The notes: generated by a model not told the origin, from the letters alone. Counted from the stretch's first letter, positions 10,195 to 22,660 are shown. The stretch is DNA of 64,000 bases from Amblyomma americanum (GCF_052857255.1 NC_135507.1:78164850-78228849); one strand, 5' to 3'. Numbers and translations: made by a program.

Positions 10195-11900
10195 AGGGCA
10201 GCTTCGTCATCATCCAGACTACGCCCACTGCAGGGCAAAAGCCTCTCCCATGTCTCTTCAATTAACCCTCTCCTTTGCTAGCTGCGCCCACCCAATGCCT
10301 GCAAACTTCCTAATCTCATCCGCTCACTTAACTTTCTTTCTCCCCCTGCTACGCTCGCCTTCTCTTAGAATCCCCTTCCTTACCCTAAAGGACCAGCGGT
10401 TATCTTGCCTTCGCATTGCATGCACTGCCGAAGCCCATTTCTTCCTCTTGACTTTGACTAGGATGTCATTTATCCCCGTTTGCTCCTTCACCCACTCTGC
10501 CCGCTTCCGTTCTCTTAACGTTACACATATCATGTTGCTTTCCATGGCTCGCTACGTCGTCCTTAACTAAAGCGTAACCATATCATTAGCCCCTACGTTT
10601 CTCTTCCGTGGGAGAAGACCGGTAAGATACAGCTGTTGCAGATTTTTCTCTTGTGGGATATTGGTAACCTGGTCTTCGTGACCTGGGAGAACCTGCCAAG
10701 TGCGCTGCACCCCATTTTTACCTTTCTAGTTATTTCCCTCTCATGATCCGGATCAGCCGCCGCTACCTGCCCTAAGTAGTATTCTTTATCTCTTCCTGCA
10801 CCTGGCTGCCGATTGTGAACAGCTGTTCCCTTGCTAGGCTGCTGAACATTACTTTGGTTTTCTGCATGTTAATTTTTGACCCACCGTTCTGCTCTGTCTC
10901 ACTCATTGATCATAATTTGCATTTCATCTCCTGTGTTACTCAGCAAGGCAATGTCATCAGCCAATCGCAGATTAATCAGGTATTCTCTATTAACTCTTCT
11001 CACTGTTCGCAATTCAGGCCTCGGAACACCTCTTGTAAACAGGGGCGAATAGCATTGGCGATATCGTGTCTTCTTGCCTGACGCCTTCCTTACTGAAATT
11101 TTATTGCTGACTTTATGGAGGACTACGGCAGTTGTACAGCACCTATATTTATCTTCGAGTATTTTGGCATAAGGCTCATCTACACCCTTATTCCGCAGTG
11201 CCTGTATGACTGCTGAGGCTTCCACTGAGTCAAATGCTTTCTCATAATTAATGAAGGCTATATATTTGGGTTGGTTATATTCTAGGGCACTTTTCTATCA
11301 TCCGATTGATAGTGTGAATATGATATATTGTGGAATATCATTTTGCGAAAGGCTCTCTGATCATTTGGTTGAATAAAGTCGAAGGTTGCCCTGACTCTAT
11401 TAGTGATTACCTTAGTAAATACCTTGCAGGCAACGGACAGTAAGCTGATTGGTCTGTAATTTTTCAAGTCCTTGGCGTTGCATTCTTATGAATTAAGATA
11501 ATGGTGGCGTGCTTCCAAGCTTCTGTCACGGTCGAGGTCATAACACATTGCGCATACAGGGTGGCTAGTTTTTCTGCCAGAATCTCCCCTCCGTCTTTCA
11601 GCAGATCTGGTGTTACCTGATCCTCACCTGATGCTTTTCTCCTTTGCATTTCTCCCAATGCTTTCTTTACTGTGGGATGCCGCATTGCTGTGCGCTACTG
11701 TATCTATCATCCACTTTGTGATTACATTGTCTACTGTATAGATTTGTGTAGAGCTCTTCGGCTACATTAACGATCTTACCCATATTGCAAATGTCATTGA
11801 CCTCAATCCTTGTCTCTTAACGCCCAAATGTGGTTTTTACCTATGCCTAGTTTCCTAAGAAGCATACTCCCTTTCTTACTCCCATATAGGCGTATTGGTG
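10195..11900 (-). mobile_element. RTE-like LINE, reverse transcriptase, broken
   Basis: On the minus strand, order and motifs fit an RTE/BovB-type ORF2. They run VNVAEELYTNLYS (near 11740-11790), GEMQRRKASGEDQVTPDLL, EAWKHATIILIHK, then NYRPISLLSVACKVFTKV and QRAFRKM. ASAVIQALRNKGVDEPYAKI and YLINLRLADDIALLSNTGDE follow (the palm, with FADD as LADD, 10899-11225). The C-terminal QDNRWSFRVRKG (10324-10545) completes the order. Stops and frameshifts separate the blocks; the section normally holding RQGD is garbled (near 11040-11070). The 3' end carries the RTE tail ACTACGCCCACTGCAGGGCA (10221-10240). The endonuclease is missing. Confidence 0.85.
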
Positions 11901-12550
11901 CTTAGAGTGGAGTGCGGGTAGGCGGCTACGTAGAGGTTGTCTTTATCGGAGACGTCCTGCAACACTGCGTCGAGTGTTGTCATGTAGCCTACCTGCCTTT
12001 TACGAGGTAAGGGTTCCGCGGGGTTGCCTCTTTAACTGTGGTTTGTAGGCGAAGGGTACCTCAAGCAAGATCGCGTCCAATGATCTGTGCTCGGTGTCAA
12101 CGAAGACGAAGTGTACACACATGCAGTTCTTTTCAACTTTACCTCATTCACGGTGCCGTTGAGATGTCTACGGCAAGTGAGAGGTACAGCCGCCAATTTG
12201 GGTTTATAGAGTCACCGTAAGTTATCTCACAAGAGTGGATTGCAAACAGAGCTAGTTGTTACTATTAGTAAGCAGCTTTAAGAAAACACACGAAATACAT
12301 TTACGCCATTCAACGGCCATGAATTATGCCCGATATCCGTACTTCTTTATTTCAGCAGACATCAAGGCTCTCACTAACAACGCATTACCCATTAAAGGAA
12401 AAGCGTTAATGGTCCTGTTCGGAAGAAATCCCGCCATCTGCGCCACTGGAAAATTCAGAATCGTGGAATGATGTAGGGATGTAGAAAAACCTGTTGGCTG
12501 CAGAAGAAAAATGGCTGCGGCTTACCTCACCTAACGCTAGCTATGCAAGC
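11901..12550. other. No recognisable gene
   Basis: No supported feature. Short open frames on the plus strand (12038-12220, 12256-12471) have no family features. Confidence 0.4.
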
Positions 12551-12559
12551 GAAGGCAAG

Positions 12560-13090
12560 GACTACATCTGAGGCAACCCTCTAAGGTTCTTGGGGTCTAT
12601 GCACAGTCTGACAGACAGACGAACCACGTGGGTCGTTGCGGGTTCCGCACTCCGAGAACTCACTTCCAGCGGCTCGCCAGTCTCCGTCGCAGCTGCTTCC
12701 AAGGCTCGTCGCTGTCTTCATTCGGCATCTTTCGCTCGTCGTCGAGCCAGGCGACGCTCCCGCCCTTCGTTGCTTACTGCTGGCCGTTTAGCGCGTTTAC
12801 GCTCGCTACCGATTCCTAAATACCTCGCACGGTTGGCAATGTCGACCGGGTGATCAGACTCGGCACGTCTGCGAGTATCCACTCTCGAGGACGGCGGCTC
12901 CGGCTGACTTGCTTCGTCCATAGCAAAACACTGGATAGGCAGCGCGCAGCCGCCGCGATAACGGCTGGGCGCGCGACTGCAGCGGCTTCGAGTCACGTGG
13001 TACTTCACGTCGTTACTTACGCACCTCCGCTCCCAATATTCAAAGTCATTCGTGCAGACGAAGCGAAATCGGCGTCGCTAGGCTAGTAAA
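12560..13090 (-). other. GC-rich segment with an Arg-rich open frame, unassigned
   Basis: A GC-rich block whose minus-strand frame (12718-13008) encodes an Arg/Ala-rich, highly charged peptide with runs such as RERRLARRRAKDAE. It resembles by eye low-complexity Arg-rich repeat proteins encoded by interspersed repeats in tick genomes, but I cannot name it. Overlapping plus-strand frames are also open, as expected for GC-rich DNA. It may be a decayed repeat. Confidence 0.25.
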
Positions 13091-13099
13091 GCTATTGCT

Positions 13100-13950
13100 T
13101 CAAAAGGTTTTCAAGCAGAAGGGAACTGGAGACCCTTCGGTCGGGAGCCGGGCCCTCTACTTCTTCACCATTCAGAATGTTCGTTCAGGAGGATAAACAG
13201 AGGATTTGTACAAGCACGTCACGCAGCAGTGTGAGCAAATGACATTAAAGGAAAACTTAGTTTTAACGGCCATTATTTAAAGGCACGGATTAGGTGCGAT
13301 GACGTGTATTACAGCAGGATGTGATGTCACGTGAAAAGCTGCCGATATCTGGGCACTTGTGCGCCAAGAAATCCCCAAGCGGCTACACGGACACCTTAAA
13401 ACTATAGCGCCATATTTGCAAGGTGAACTTCAAGAATGAAGTTTATGAAGACGGGCTGGCTGCCTGTAGCTACATAAGCTCATTAATTACAAAAAGGGAA
13501 GTTTGACCGCCAGACCAGCAATCAATGTGCACAAACAAGTGTGCATGGGAGCACATAATATATGGGGGCGAGACAATCAGTTACAAAACAGTGGTTAAGC
13601 CTATGTCCGTGATCCGTAGAAATCCTCGCGCGCAAATAGAGACGGTGCTTAGTGATTAGGTACCGGTAGCTAATGTATTCAGCGCACAAGAAATCAGTGG
13701 TCCACAAATAGATTTCTGCTCAACAAATTCAACGTCGAAGTGGAACTCTTGCTTGCCTTCATCGCTGATTGTGTGCTGGCGGCGATGCATCGATGTCTTA
13801 ATCAATGTCAAATTAGAATATGAGATTTAGGCGAAGCGGAGATATTGTTACTCTTCATTTTGCTTTACCCTGTTGACGATGAGCAGCAAAAAAAAAACAA
13901 AACAAACGTGTGCTGTCCAGTGAAAATAGGCCTATGAAAAATAGGATGTT
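13100..13950. other. No recognisable gene
   Basis: Intergenic, moderately AT-rich, with a run of A at 13889-13898. I see nothing supported. Confidence 0.4.
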
Positions 13951-14125
13951 TCAGGAAAGGAAACGGTGCAAGAGTTGTCTAATCTCGGTGCACATCCGAA
14001 CCGCACCGCAAGAGAAAGGAGGAAAGGGGTAGTGAAAGAAGAAATAAAGAGTTGCTGTAGTGGAGGGCTCCGCAATAATTCAGACCACCTGTGTACCTCT
14101 AATCGCACAGAACAATGGTGTCTTC
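13951..14125 (-). repeat. Ruka-like SINE, partial body
   Basis: Diverged copy of the SINE body on the minus strand: a GAAAGGAAACGGTGCAAGA start, CCGAACCGCACCG, and GTAGTGGAGGGCTCCG. It has no tRNA-like head. Confidence 0.65.
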
Positions 14126-14157
14126 TCTTTCCTGTAAACCGTCATTTTACTTATACT

Positions 14158-14470
14158 ACTAATAATAATTGGTTCTTTGGGGAAAGGAAATGGCGCAGTA
14201 TCTGTCTCATATATCGTTGGACACCTGAACCGCGCCGTAAGGGAAGGGATAAAGAGGGAGTGAAAGAAGAAAGGAAGAAAGAGGTGCCGTAGTGGAGGGC
14301 TCCGGAATAATTTCGACCACCTGGGGATCTTTAACGTGCACTGACATCGCACAGCACACAGGCGCCTTAGCGTTTTTCCTCCATAAAAACGCAGCCGCCG
14401 CGGTCGGGTTCGAACCCGGCAGCTCCGGATCAGCAGTCGAGCGCCCTAACCACTGAGCCACCGTGGCGGG
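14158..14470 (-). repeat. Ruka-like tRNA-derived SINE, full length
   Basis: Read on the minus strand it starts with a tRNA-like head: A box TGGCTCAGTGG just inside 14470 and B box GGGTTCGAACCC at 14406-14417. The family body follows (AAAACGCTAAGGCGCC, TTAAAGATCCCCAGGTGG, GAAATTATTCCGGAGCC) and the 3' end is an AT-rich TTATTATTAGT-like tail at 14158. This matches the known tick SINE architecture. SINEs are copied by LINE machinery and transcribed from the internal boxes. Confidence 0.85.
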
Positions 14471-14475
14471 TCAAA

Positions 14476-14621
14476 GAATAATAATTAATAATTATTGGTT
14501 TATAGGGAAAGGAAATGGCGCAGTATCTGTCTCATATAACGGCGGACACCTGAACCGCGCCGTAATGGAAAGGATAAAGGAGGTAGTGAAAGAAGAGATG
14601 CCATCGTGGAGGGCTCCGGAG
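14476..14621 (-). repeat. Ruka-like SINE, 3' half
   Basis: Body-only copy in the same orientation as the preceding full SINE. It starts at the AATAATTATTGG tail and ends in GGAGGGCTCCGGA, where gypsy sequence begins. Confidence 0.75.
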
Positions 14622-15700
14622 CAACCAAGGAATGTGAGGGATTCGTCCATCGACCGGTTTCCGCACGGAACCTTGAGTTGTCCCCAAACGGGAGGCCTTC
14701 CCAGGAAGCTGGTCAGTTTCAATGGCGAATCACGCATCTTGGGCCACACTGTCTTGTTTTGCTCATAGGTGGGTCATGTGATGAACGACACTGGTGACCC
14801 TGTATCGACTTGCATGTCCCCTGGAACACACCCACAATTCAATGTGCGTGCAATCGGTTGCGTGATGCCGACGTGGCTTCCAACGCCAATATACCGTCCG
14901 TGCGCACAGATGTGCTCTTCTCCCGAGACGATAGGGTATTTACCTGACGCGACAGCCCTTGTGGCCCTTCAATGAACTCTCTCTCTCGACGGAAACAGGC
15001 CCGCTTTTGGCACTTGAAGCATATTGCCGAACGGAACCGGCAATCCTCTGAATCATGCCCTTTCGCTCCGCAGCGGTGTCACGAAATAATCCGTGGCCGG
15101 TTGCTTCGGCGACACGCCTGTCCTCCCATCGCATGTACGCTTCCTTCAGGAGCGTGGCTCCTTATCTGTTGCGCGCTCGCTTCTGCCATTTCAGCTGATA
15201 GCACGAATTCTTCTGCTTCACTCCTCGTCAGCTGCGGCTTCGCCAGCAACTGTCGACGCACTACTGCGCCCACAAACGATGCTATCTCGCAGCATTCGAT
15301 CCAACGTTGCGCCAAAATTGCATGTGTCCGCTATTTGACGAATGGCTACCATGAAATCTTTGGCAGGTTCGCCTGGCAGCTGGTCGCGTGTAAAGAACTT
15401 GTACGACTGTGCTATTTCGTTTAGTTGCGGCGAAAAGTGCTGCTACAACAATGCGACCACTTGGGCGTAAGAAAGTTCGTTCACCTTGTCTGGCGCGCAT
15501 CGACCGCTAAGTAAATCCACGGTGTGGGTCGTCAGCGCTGCAACCAACAGGTCCCGCTTCATCTTGTCGTCCGTGATGCCATTGCCTTCGAAGAAAGCTT
15601 CCAGTCGAACTTGGTAAGCCGGCCATTTATCGCTCGTCTCGTCAAACGGCGGCGGGCTGGCATATCCTCCCACGGTGGCGAGTGCTGCGGCGTACTAAGA
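14622..15700 (-). mobile_element. Ty3/gypsy gag and protease region, degenerate
   Basis: Minus-strand blocks give a gag: PPPFDETSDKWPAYQVRLEA and FFEGNGITDDKMKRDLL (15443-15673), then EIAQSYKFFTRDQLPGEPA (near 15370-15420) in another frame, and QLLAKPQLTRSEAEEFVLSA (15079-15315). A CCHC zinc knuckle CHRCGAKGHDSEDC lies at 15040-15081. Protease follows: VDTGSPVSF with catalytic Asp at 14804-14806 and an in-frame TGA at 14774-14776, then YLG/FLGRPPVWG-like sequence near 14680. Frameshifts separate the blocks and no RT or integrase follows, so the element is truncated at its 3' side by SINEs. The 5' LTR lies upstream at 15735-16113. Confidence 0.8.
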
Positions 15701-15734
15701 GGGCGGCCCGTTGTCATTCCATTCTTGTCGCCAC

Positions 15735-16113
15735 TGAAGAATCCGCACCACACACAGCGGTGGCTGGGCCAAGACAACGTTTATTGCTTTGAAGCGTGTT
15801 AATATAGGCGTTGTGCGAAACGATTAGAGAGAAGGAGTGTGATGAGGACAGCGGCGCTAATAGTTTCCGTAAGTGTGAGTCACGCCGTAATCTGGCGTGA
15901 CGTCATTCAGATGTAGCACTACTCCTCTTATAATTTTTGCGCATTGAGTCTTTGCGGTGAGTATATATCCACCCCTCTCCACCATGGCCTCACTGCTTCT
16001 CATTTGAAACTCAACTCTCATCAAATCATCTTCTTACTGCAGTGTGATTGCGTTTTACGCTTCTTCATTCGATGTAGATTGGCACTTAGTCCATAGATTG
16101 AGCATGCCCACCA
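15735..16113 (-). repeat. Gypsy 5' LTR
   Basis: Read on the minus strand the block starts TGGTGGGCATG and ends near TTCTTCA. It contains TATATACTC (a TATA-like element), TGACGTCA and a polyadenylation signal AATAAA (rc of 15777-15782). It is followed directly by GTGGCGACAAGAATGG, a plausible primer-binding-site region, and then gag. A related sequence lies on the plus strand at 58897-59105. The exact ends are approximate because no second LTR of this copy is in view. Confidence 0.65.
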
Positions 16114-16796
16114 GCTGTGGGCGTAGTAAAGGGGCCTGATGGATTAAAAATAACCAAAAATAAATTACGCACAAAGTTATAGGACACCGCCGGAAGCTGG
16201 CTGTCCTGCCCATAATTGGCGGTATACCATCTGGTAGCCTCTACGAAGTGGCCACGTCAGATAGCATAGTTTCGCGAATCGAGATTCCGCGGTTGGTGAG
16301 GTAGAAAAGCCCTGCCTCCTGTCATAATTTTTTTCCTCTGTAAGACGACAAAGCTTTTTCTTCCAACAGCTGCAGTATGTGCCAATGGATACACAAAACA
16401 GAGTATAATTGAATATTTATTCAAAGGTTCACCGTATAAAAATTAAAATCGCATTACAGCCGTCACACAAATGAGAACTAATTCACGGCAATCCGCATTT
16501 GGAACCCAATCGCAGCCTTGGCAGTAACGACACAGGCATTGTAAAAAAATATGACCTGTACGTGTGCTGCAATGACAAAGGGTTAAGAGTGCGTGTCAAC
16601 AGGAAAACAATATGCTTTGAACACACTGAATGAAAATAAAAGCTTCCTAATCTTTGCATTGTGCAAAAAAACAACGGTTACAATACCAGTAACAAAAGCA
16701 GAAAAACAAAAAAATAAACATGTTCAAGCACTAAGTAAGTGCAGCCGGTCCCGTGTGGGCTTTTTCAATGGGAGACGCAGTTCGATTCAGCTCAAC

Positions 16797-16910
16797 CTTC
16801 GTTTTTCTCCGACGCGTGTCTCCGGTCGGTTGAGTCCTGGGTGGTGCCGAGTGCATCCATTTGAGGCTCCATGGCAAGACGGGATGAAGGCAGGTGTAGA
16901 GGAAGGAGCC
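16797..16910 (-). pseudogene. Left PLK exon F (post-kinase linker)
   Basis: It has an acceptor CTCCTTTCAG ending at 16911 and a donor GTTGAG after 16797. Its phase joins correctly to exon E (single G plus GG), giving G-LLPLHLPSSRLAMEP, which aligns with the Gly-Tyr-Ile-Pro...Leu-Pro segment that follows the kinase domain in PLKs. The frame is open throughout its 114 bases. Confidence 0.65.
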
Positions 16911-19525
16911 CTGAAAGGAGAAGGCGAAAAGCATTCAGGGGCTGTGGAGATGAATCAATGCCATGAACTATGTGAGGTGATTAGCACTTCTCGAAAAAAG
17001 AGGTCGAGGAACTCTCCCGACCCGCAAGTTTCTGATCGAAGTCAGAGAAGAAAGCGTCGAGAATGTGAACGTAAAGAACAGGTGCTAGCAGAAAAAAAAA
17101 GTATCGGGAATGTGTACTCTTGTAGAACTGTCTTCCACGCAGTCCATGAGCTGAAGCTTCTGAACAATCAGAGTTTCGTTCCACCGTGCCAAGTGCTTAG
17201 TTGCACCCGCGCCTGAAGAGCCACATCGATGTATAACGAGTCGTAGTAGAATTCACGGAAATGTTTCTGACATGCAGCTCAGCTGCTCCCATTGTAAACC
17301 CTTTCAAATCCGCCTGTAACAGGAATCCATGTGGAACACAGTACAGAGCCACCATCGCAGGATGCGAGAAACCGCGTCGTGCGCCTCAGAAATCGAAACA
17401 TTTAGTATATAAAGGCCGGCTGCACTAAGGATTAGTTATTTAATTAACGCCAACGCGTGAAGAAGCCGTTTTTTGATGTTACCACTCAAAACCCATTTCG
17501 CTTCTTAGATTTCGAAGGTTACAGGTACACGTTCGGTCTTTGCTGACATTATTAGTTCTGCGTGCCGATAATATGCATGCGCAGCAGTTTTTCCCAACGT
17601 AAATTATATCACGGACAACGAAGAACAACTCAAAAGTGATGTTGTAGATATTGTTTTTGCGAGTCAAAGCCACAAAATTTTGTTGAGTGAATAAAAATTG
17701 CTGCAACATCCTGCAACAAGCTCTCATCATGAGAGAAATTTTCAGATCAACATTATTCATATCTACTATTACACGCTTCCCTGTCGTCGCGACCAACCTC
17801 GTTTCAGCTAAATCAAACGGAAAAGCTACCGAGAATGTTAAATACATTCGAATCAGTGCGAACGCACAAATCGTGCTACGTAGAAGGCGACGATGAGCAG
17901 GCAGTGCCGAGAGACTGAGGGTAACAACAACATCAACAACGGAGTGCTCGAGCTAGGCGGGCTGGGAACAGACAAGGCATCAGAGAACGGACAACTTGCA
18001 ACGGTTTTGTAAGAAGGCACAATGTTCCGATTTAAAACGAACTAGTGCAGTCAGTAAAATAATTTTGTGTTCTTGCGAATTTGCTCGCACAAGAGTAAAG
18101 AATGATCGGTGCGTAAAGTTAAGCTTACACGAAGTGTGAGGTGCCCGAGGTGTCAGCACGCACAAGCCTCTACACGTACACAGAAGCAAGAAAGCCGGGA
18201 GAAAGATCACTTCACTCATTAAACATCTGGTCACAAAAGAAGCGACTCATTGGCGCTATTTCAGCAGATGTGCTATAGTCGGATACAACTCAAGAAAGAA
18301 GTAGTAAGGAGCCTCATTCCAGTCAACGGTGTCTACCGATTCTCCACCTTCACCGATTATCCCTATCTCACCCTTGACCCATCCCTCTGGAACTACTATA
18401 GTCGCATACAAGCCAACAAAAAAGCGCCTTTTTCCCGTCAAAGGACCCCCTTCCCCAGAAGTGGCGACGGTCGATTCTTATCACCCTCCATGTCGGACAG
18501 TGCAGGCAGCGGCGCCACATTGCAGAGGCGACTATCCCCGACCTTGCAGCGACTGGACTGTCCTCTTTCATCTGCCACTTCAGGTGTATTTCACACTAGC
18601 ATGGCGATGAGAATCAGTCGGCGCCAACTAGTGCGCTGAATTTTCCTCCAAACAACTTCCTGAACGCTGTCACGTTAAAGATATTTAGAGCTGCTAACCA
18701 ACCATTGGGAAGCAGGACACGACAATGTTAAAAGTCAGTTAGGCAGGGATAGGAAACTCTAGTTGGTTTCGGTTTCAACTATTTCTGCGCACCTGGTGAC
18801 TGAAGGAGACCTGATGTCAAGAATAAAATAATAATTAATCGTCGACAAGCACGCAGCGTGACAAGCTAATGTCGGTGGCTGAACTGTCTGAGGCAGAGGG
18901 GCAACGAAGCTGCTTTCTTACCGGAAGTCCGGGTTCCAGTCGTTCTCAGGGAGAATATTTTTTTAAGTTTGATACCATTGCCACAAGAACGCTACGACGC
19001 TCCATTTGGATTTCTGCCACCCGCTACAGGAGGAATTGTAGCTGACGTCTGGATTGCCTGGACTATGGTATATACTGCAAATTTCGCACCCATGGCTTAG
19101 CCCTCCTTCGTAACTCCACAAGAACCATTACTGTACTCTCGAATTCGTCTCAGGACCTTTTTCTTCTTAAGAAGCGCTCCTTCGCTGCTGCTCTGAACCC
19201 ACAGCCACCTCATGCACTCAGTCACACGACTCGACGTGCCAACCACAGGACAGCCGAAACTTTCCACGCGCTCTGACTGCTGCGCAGCTGACACCCTGGC
19301 AACCCCTCCGCTCTCCATGTATGACTTCATGCCCCGCTCTCATTGGTTGACTACGGTGTGACGTCACGACCGCTCCCGAACAATGCCAAATTAGTGTGGC
19401 GACGAGCACGGTTTTTTCTCTGAACGTCAGCTATAACGCTCTTGCGTTGTAAAAAGAAAACAAACCATGATTGCAGCAGTACAGCACGCAGTCACACAGC
19501 TGCAGAGATGGAAGATGACGCCTAC

Positions 19526-19724
19526 CTTTGGTCATGAACTCGTGGTGCATGACGGCCTCGATGCTAGGTCCATTTGCGGACTCAGGTTCGAGAATCCACC
19601 GGATGAGGGCGCTCGCGTCTGAGGACACAGTCGAAGGGAGCTTGTATACGTTCCAGTTGATTTTATCCAAAGTCCCCTCCTTTGTCGGCGACTTGAAGGG
19701 GAGATACCCCACAGTAGATTGTAT
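19526..19724 (-). pseudogene. Left PLK exon E (kinase C-lobe end), one base deleted
   Basis: It encodes YLPFKSPTKEGTLDKI, DASALIRWILEPES and HHEFMT between AG and GT. It is 199 bases against 200 in the right copy: one base is missing between the start and the GYLPFK segment, which shifts frame relative to exon D. Confidence 0.8.
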
Positions 19725-20505
19725 CTGAGGAATGGAGTTTTCGGCCAGTCAGTGTCCGCGGGAATCTGCACACTATGTGGTGGCCAGCATCTCAGCCCGG
19801 CACAGCTTCAAGGATTGCGGGAACAGCCATGCTGTGGCACCCCTACCAACCAATCACCGCGAAATGGCTACGTAAGTGCGGGCAGAGAACACTCGTGGTG
19901 CACGAAAGTGCCCGGTTTTGAAGGTGAAGAGCATGATATCTCATTATTTTAACGCGAAGTGCGGCCTAATAGCGGTTATTATGGACAATATTTCCATTGC
20001 GGCAGTGGTAAGTTCCTGGCAGGAATATACCCATACTCGGTTGGGTACCTGGAAATCAGGTTAATAGGTTTTCAAACATAGTTTCTCTATAAATTAGGGC
20101 CACTTCCAGTCTGGTGGCCGGTGTCTGCGAATCCCAAAACCAGAGGCGCAACCGCGAAAGGACTTTATAGACGACTGCAAGCCAAGTCAGTGGCAATGAG
20201 GGTTGAAAAAGAGAGTTTGGGTTCGTGGCGTAATTTGATAGTTATGAGAAACACCTCGAACTAATGGATGAGATAGTAAAGAAGGAAGAAGCGCATGCGG
20301 TGTCTTCCTCTGCGTTTGTTTGTGTCTCGTCTAGTCTGCGCTGTTTGACACTATTACTATAATGAGCGCCCCATTTACTGATGCATAGCTTTTCTTGGAA
20401 CTATAAATTCAAGCACCTAAGTGTTATGATACCTATCACAGACATCCGCAACCATCAGTCTTTTAACGAGTTGCAAACATTTCTGCTCAATCAGGTCATA
20501 CTCAC

Positions 20506-20822
20506 ATGATGCAACCGATGGACCAGATGTCCGCTGAGTAGCTGTAGCCCTTCTGGGTCAGCATCTCGGGGGCCATGTATAGTTGGGGGTGTCGCAGATG
20601 GACGTCATGAATTTGCCCTTCGTAGTGGACGCGGGTGGCAAGTCCGAAGTCGGCCACCTTGAGTCGCAAGTCCTCGGTGATGAGCAGGTTTCCTAACTTC
20701 AGGTCTCGGTGGATGACCTGCTCCTGCACCAGGTACTCGCAGGCGAGGAGCAGCTGGCGCAGGAGGTGCCGCACCTCTGGCTCGGTCAGCTTCTCGCGGC
20801 GCTTGCGCACCTCCTCAAGACA
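20506..20822 (-). pseudogene. Left PLK exon D (catalytic loop to subdomain IX)
   Basis: An open 317-base exon with LTEPEVRHLLRQLLLACEYL, the catalytic loop VIHRDLKLGN and KVADFGLATRV, all intact. Then the activation segment reads GQIHDVHLRHPQLYMAPEML, where the right copy has GQLMTSICGATNYMAPEML. Net length is three bases longer, with two compensating shifts, so the T-loop Thr and GTPNY-type motif are lost while the frame recovers before APE. The donor is GTGAGT. Confidence 0.85.
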
Positions 20823-21493
20823 CTGCGCAATAAATGCGGTAATGAAGCCTGGGGAAGACTCTTGAAGGACAAACGCGCTTAAGAACATGACAAAGAAAAT
20901 GGGGTCCCTTAGGAGTTAACTAGACACATGTAGCGCACTTGTTCAAATCACGCAAGTCTGGAGAAAGCTTGATTTAAGTAATTGTTTTTCGTCATAGAAA
21001 ACACAGTGCTCACTCGAGGGCACCAGAATATTACAGGGCTGTTTTCTAAGCAACGAAGCAAGTTTTCAGCTTTTGACTGTGCGCTAAACTACGATTCGAG
21101 AACGCAGAATTCTCGCAGAAATTCACGCAGAAAATGAAGACCCAAATAGACACTGGAACAACCTAATTTTATAGCAGCGGTTTGGATGATAGGCAACTCT
21201 AAATATCATTTCATCAGGCCTTCAAAAATAAATAAGTACCATCAGTTTTGTAGGAGACAAAAAGTAAGAAGAAATGAAGCCACATTTCTGCTGTAATGTT
21301 CTTTGGGATATTTCTGTTCACTTTGTGCAAGGTTTTCTTTGCACTACAGTTTGACAGACTCCACACCTTCCGTAGGGACGGCGGTCAGAGGATTCGCTAG
21401 TGGCGTTCCCTGGCTACCGTGCATTCAACACACGCTGATAATGTCAGGCCGGCGTCACGCACTCAACGATTCTCTTTAATTAATAAAGGTTAA

Positions 21494-21545
21494 ATGAATG
21501 AATGAATGCGTGAACGAACGAACGAACGACCGAACAAACGAACGG
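21494..21545. repeat. (GAAT)n/(GAAC)n microsatellite
   Basis: Tetranucleotide array AATGAATGAATG passing into GAACGAACGAAC. It immediately follows an AATAAAGG-like end, typical of a retroelement tail. Confidence 0.8.
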
Positions 21546-22544
21546 GTGTGCTCTTGCCAGGAGCGTGGTCTGAGCAGCGCTCGGAAGAATCCAAGCGTAA
21601 ACGGCTTCGTTGATTGAGCATGTTGTCTTAAAACAGCACAAGTAACAAGAGCGAAGACGAGCCAATCCGCAGCGATGTCTTGTCTTCACTCTTGCGTGTT
21701 GCCTTCATTCCAGACGAAAACCGCAGCCGAGTCAAGAGCGTTTATTTACGATATAAGAAAGTGTATTTTTCACCTGAGAACGCGTACCGCCTAAAGCAAT
21801 AGAAAGTATTGTATAGCATAGGCTTTCATAAACCAGACGCTCACTGATCTTCAGCAGGGGAAATTCGGTGTTGTGCAAAATGAAATACGACAGCTATGGA
21901 AAGCACTGGAACACGCTATCAATCCGGCCGCGCGTTCGAACTTGGCTTGCACGTATTCTTGAGTGCGGGCTGTCTCACTCGCGGATGAATAATAATAGCG
22001 ACGGCGATAGCAAAAATTAATGTGGATTAGCTCAGCTAATATAGGATTTACAAAGCGAAAGATGTCGGCGATCACTGTGTTCATTGGCGTTGGCGTTGAC
22101 AATGTTCTAGACGGCGATGGCTTTGCGGAACGGAAGGGCGCATAACTGGCTCCCTGGATATGCGGATGCCTCACTCGAGCTTTGATACATGTGGCGGTGG
22201 TGAGAGAGAGATGTGGCCTGAATGCATGAGCGCTGAACGCGTTGTGACTGACATGCGGCACTGCAGCAATAGCTAGGCAGCAGCGATCATTTGGTGATCA
22301 ATCTCTTGTGATCAACCATTAACTGCACGCCACCTCCGAAGGTGGCAGGGAGGGCGCGCTGCCTAGCCAGTGCGCGGAATGCAATCAAAGCAGCCTTTTG
22401 CAGTTGGACACCAACGCCACGTACACGAAAGCGAGATTGGGGTTCCCACTGACCCACGGAGATAGTTTTGCGCCTTTACTTGAAAATGAATGGCCTTTGC
22501 AAAGTTGTGAACGACAATGAAGTCTATGAGCGCCGTCGGCTCAC

Positions 22545-22660
22545 TCGTTTTGTTTTGTTTTTGAGGAAAGGAAATGGCACAGTAACCGTGTCACATATCT
22601 CGGTGGACACCCGAACCGCGCCGTAAAGAAAGGGATAAAGGAGGGAGGGAAAGTAGAAAG
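22545..22660 (-). repeat. Ruka-like SINE, partial body
   Basis: Contains GAGGAAAGGAAATGGC, GTGGACACCCGAACCGCGCC and GGATAAAGGAGGGAGG. It has no head. Confidence 0.7.

Noticed and set aside
10899..11225. Possible domesticated reverse transcriptase (open 108 codons)
   Set aside because: The reading frame is flanked by frameshifts and the RQGD region is garbled; it is an ordinary decayed RTE copy.
14395..14470. tRNA-like sequence with A and B boxes
   Set aside because: The boxes are continuous with the SINE body and repeated at 24.8 and 61.0 kb in the same context. They are SINE heads, not tRNA genes.
16593..17216. 207-codon plus-strand open frame, the longest in its neighbourhood
   Set aside because: It is antisense to PLK exon F and its flanks. 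The matching right-arm sequence is broken in this frame, and no domain is recognisable, so it is a shadow of conserved duplicated DNA.
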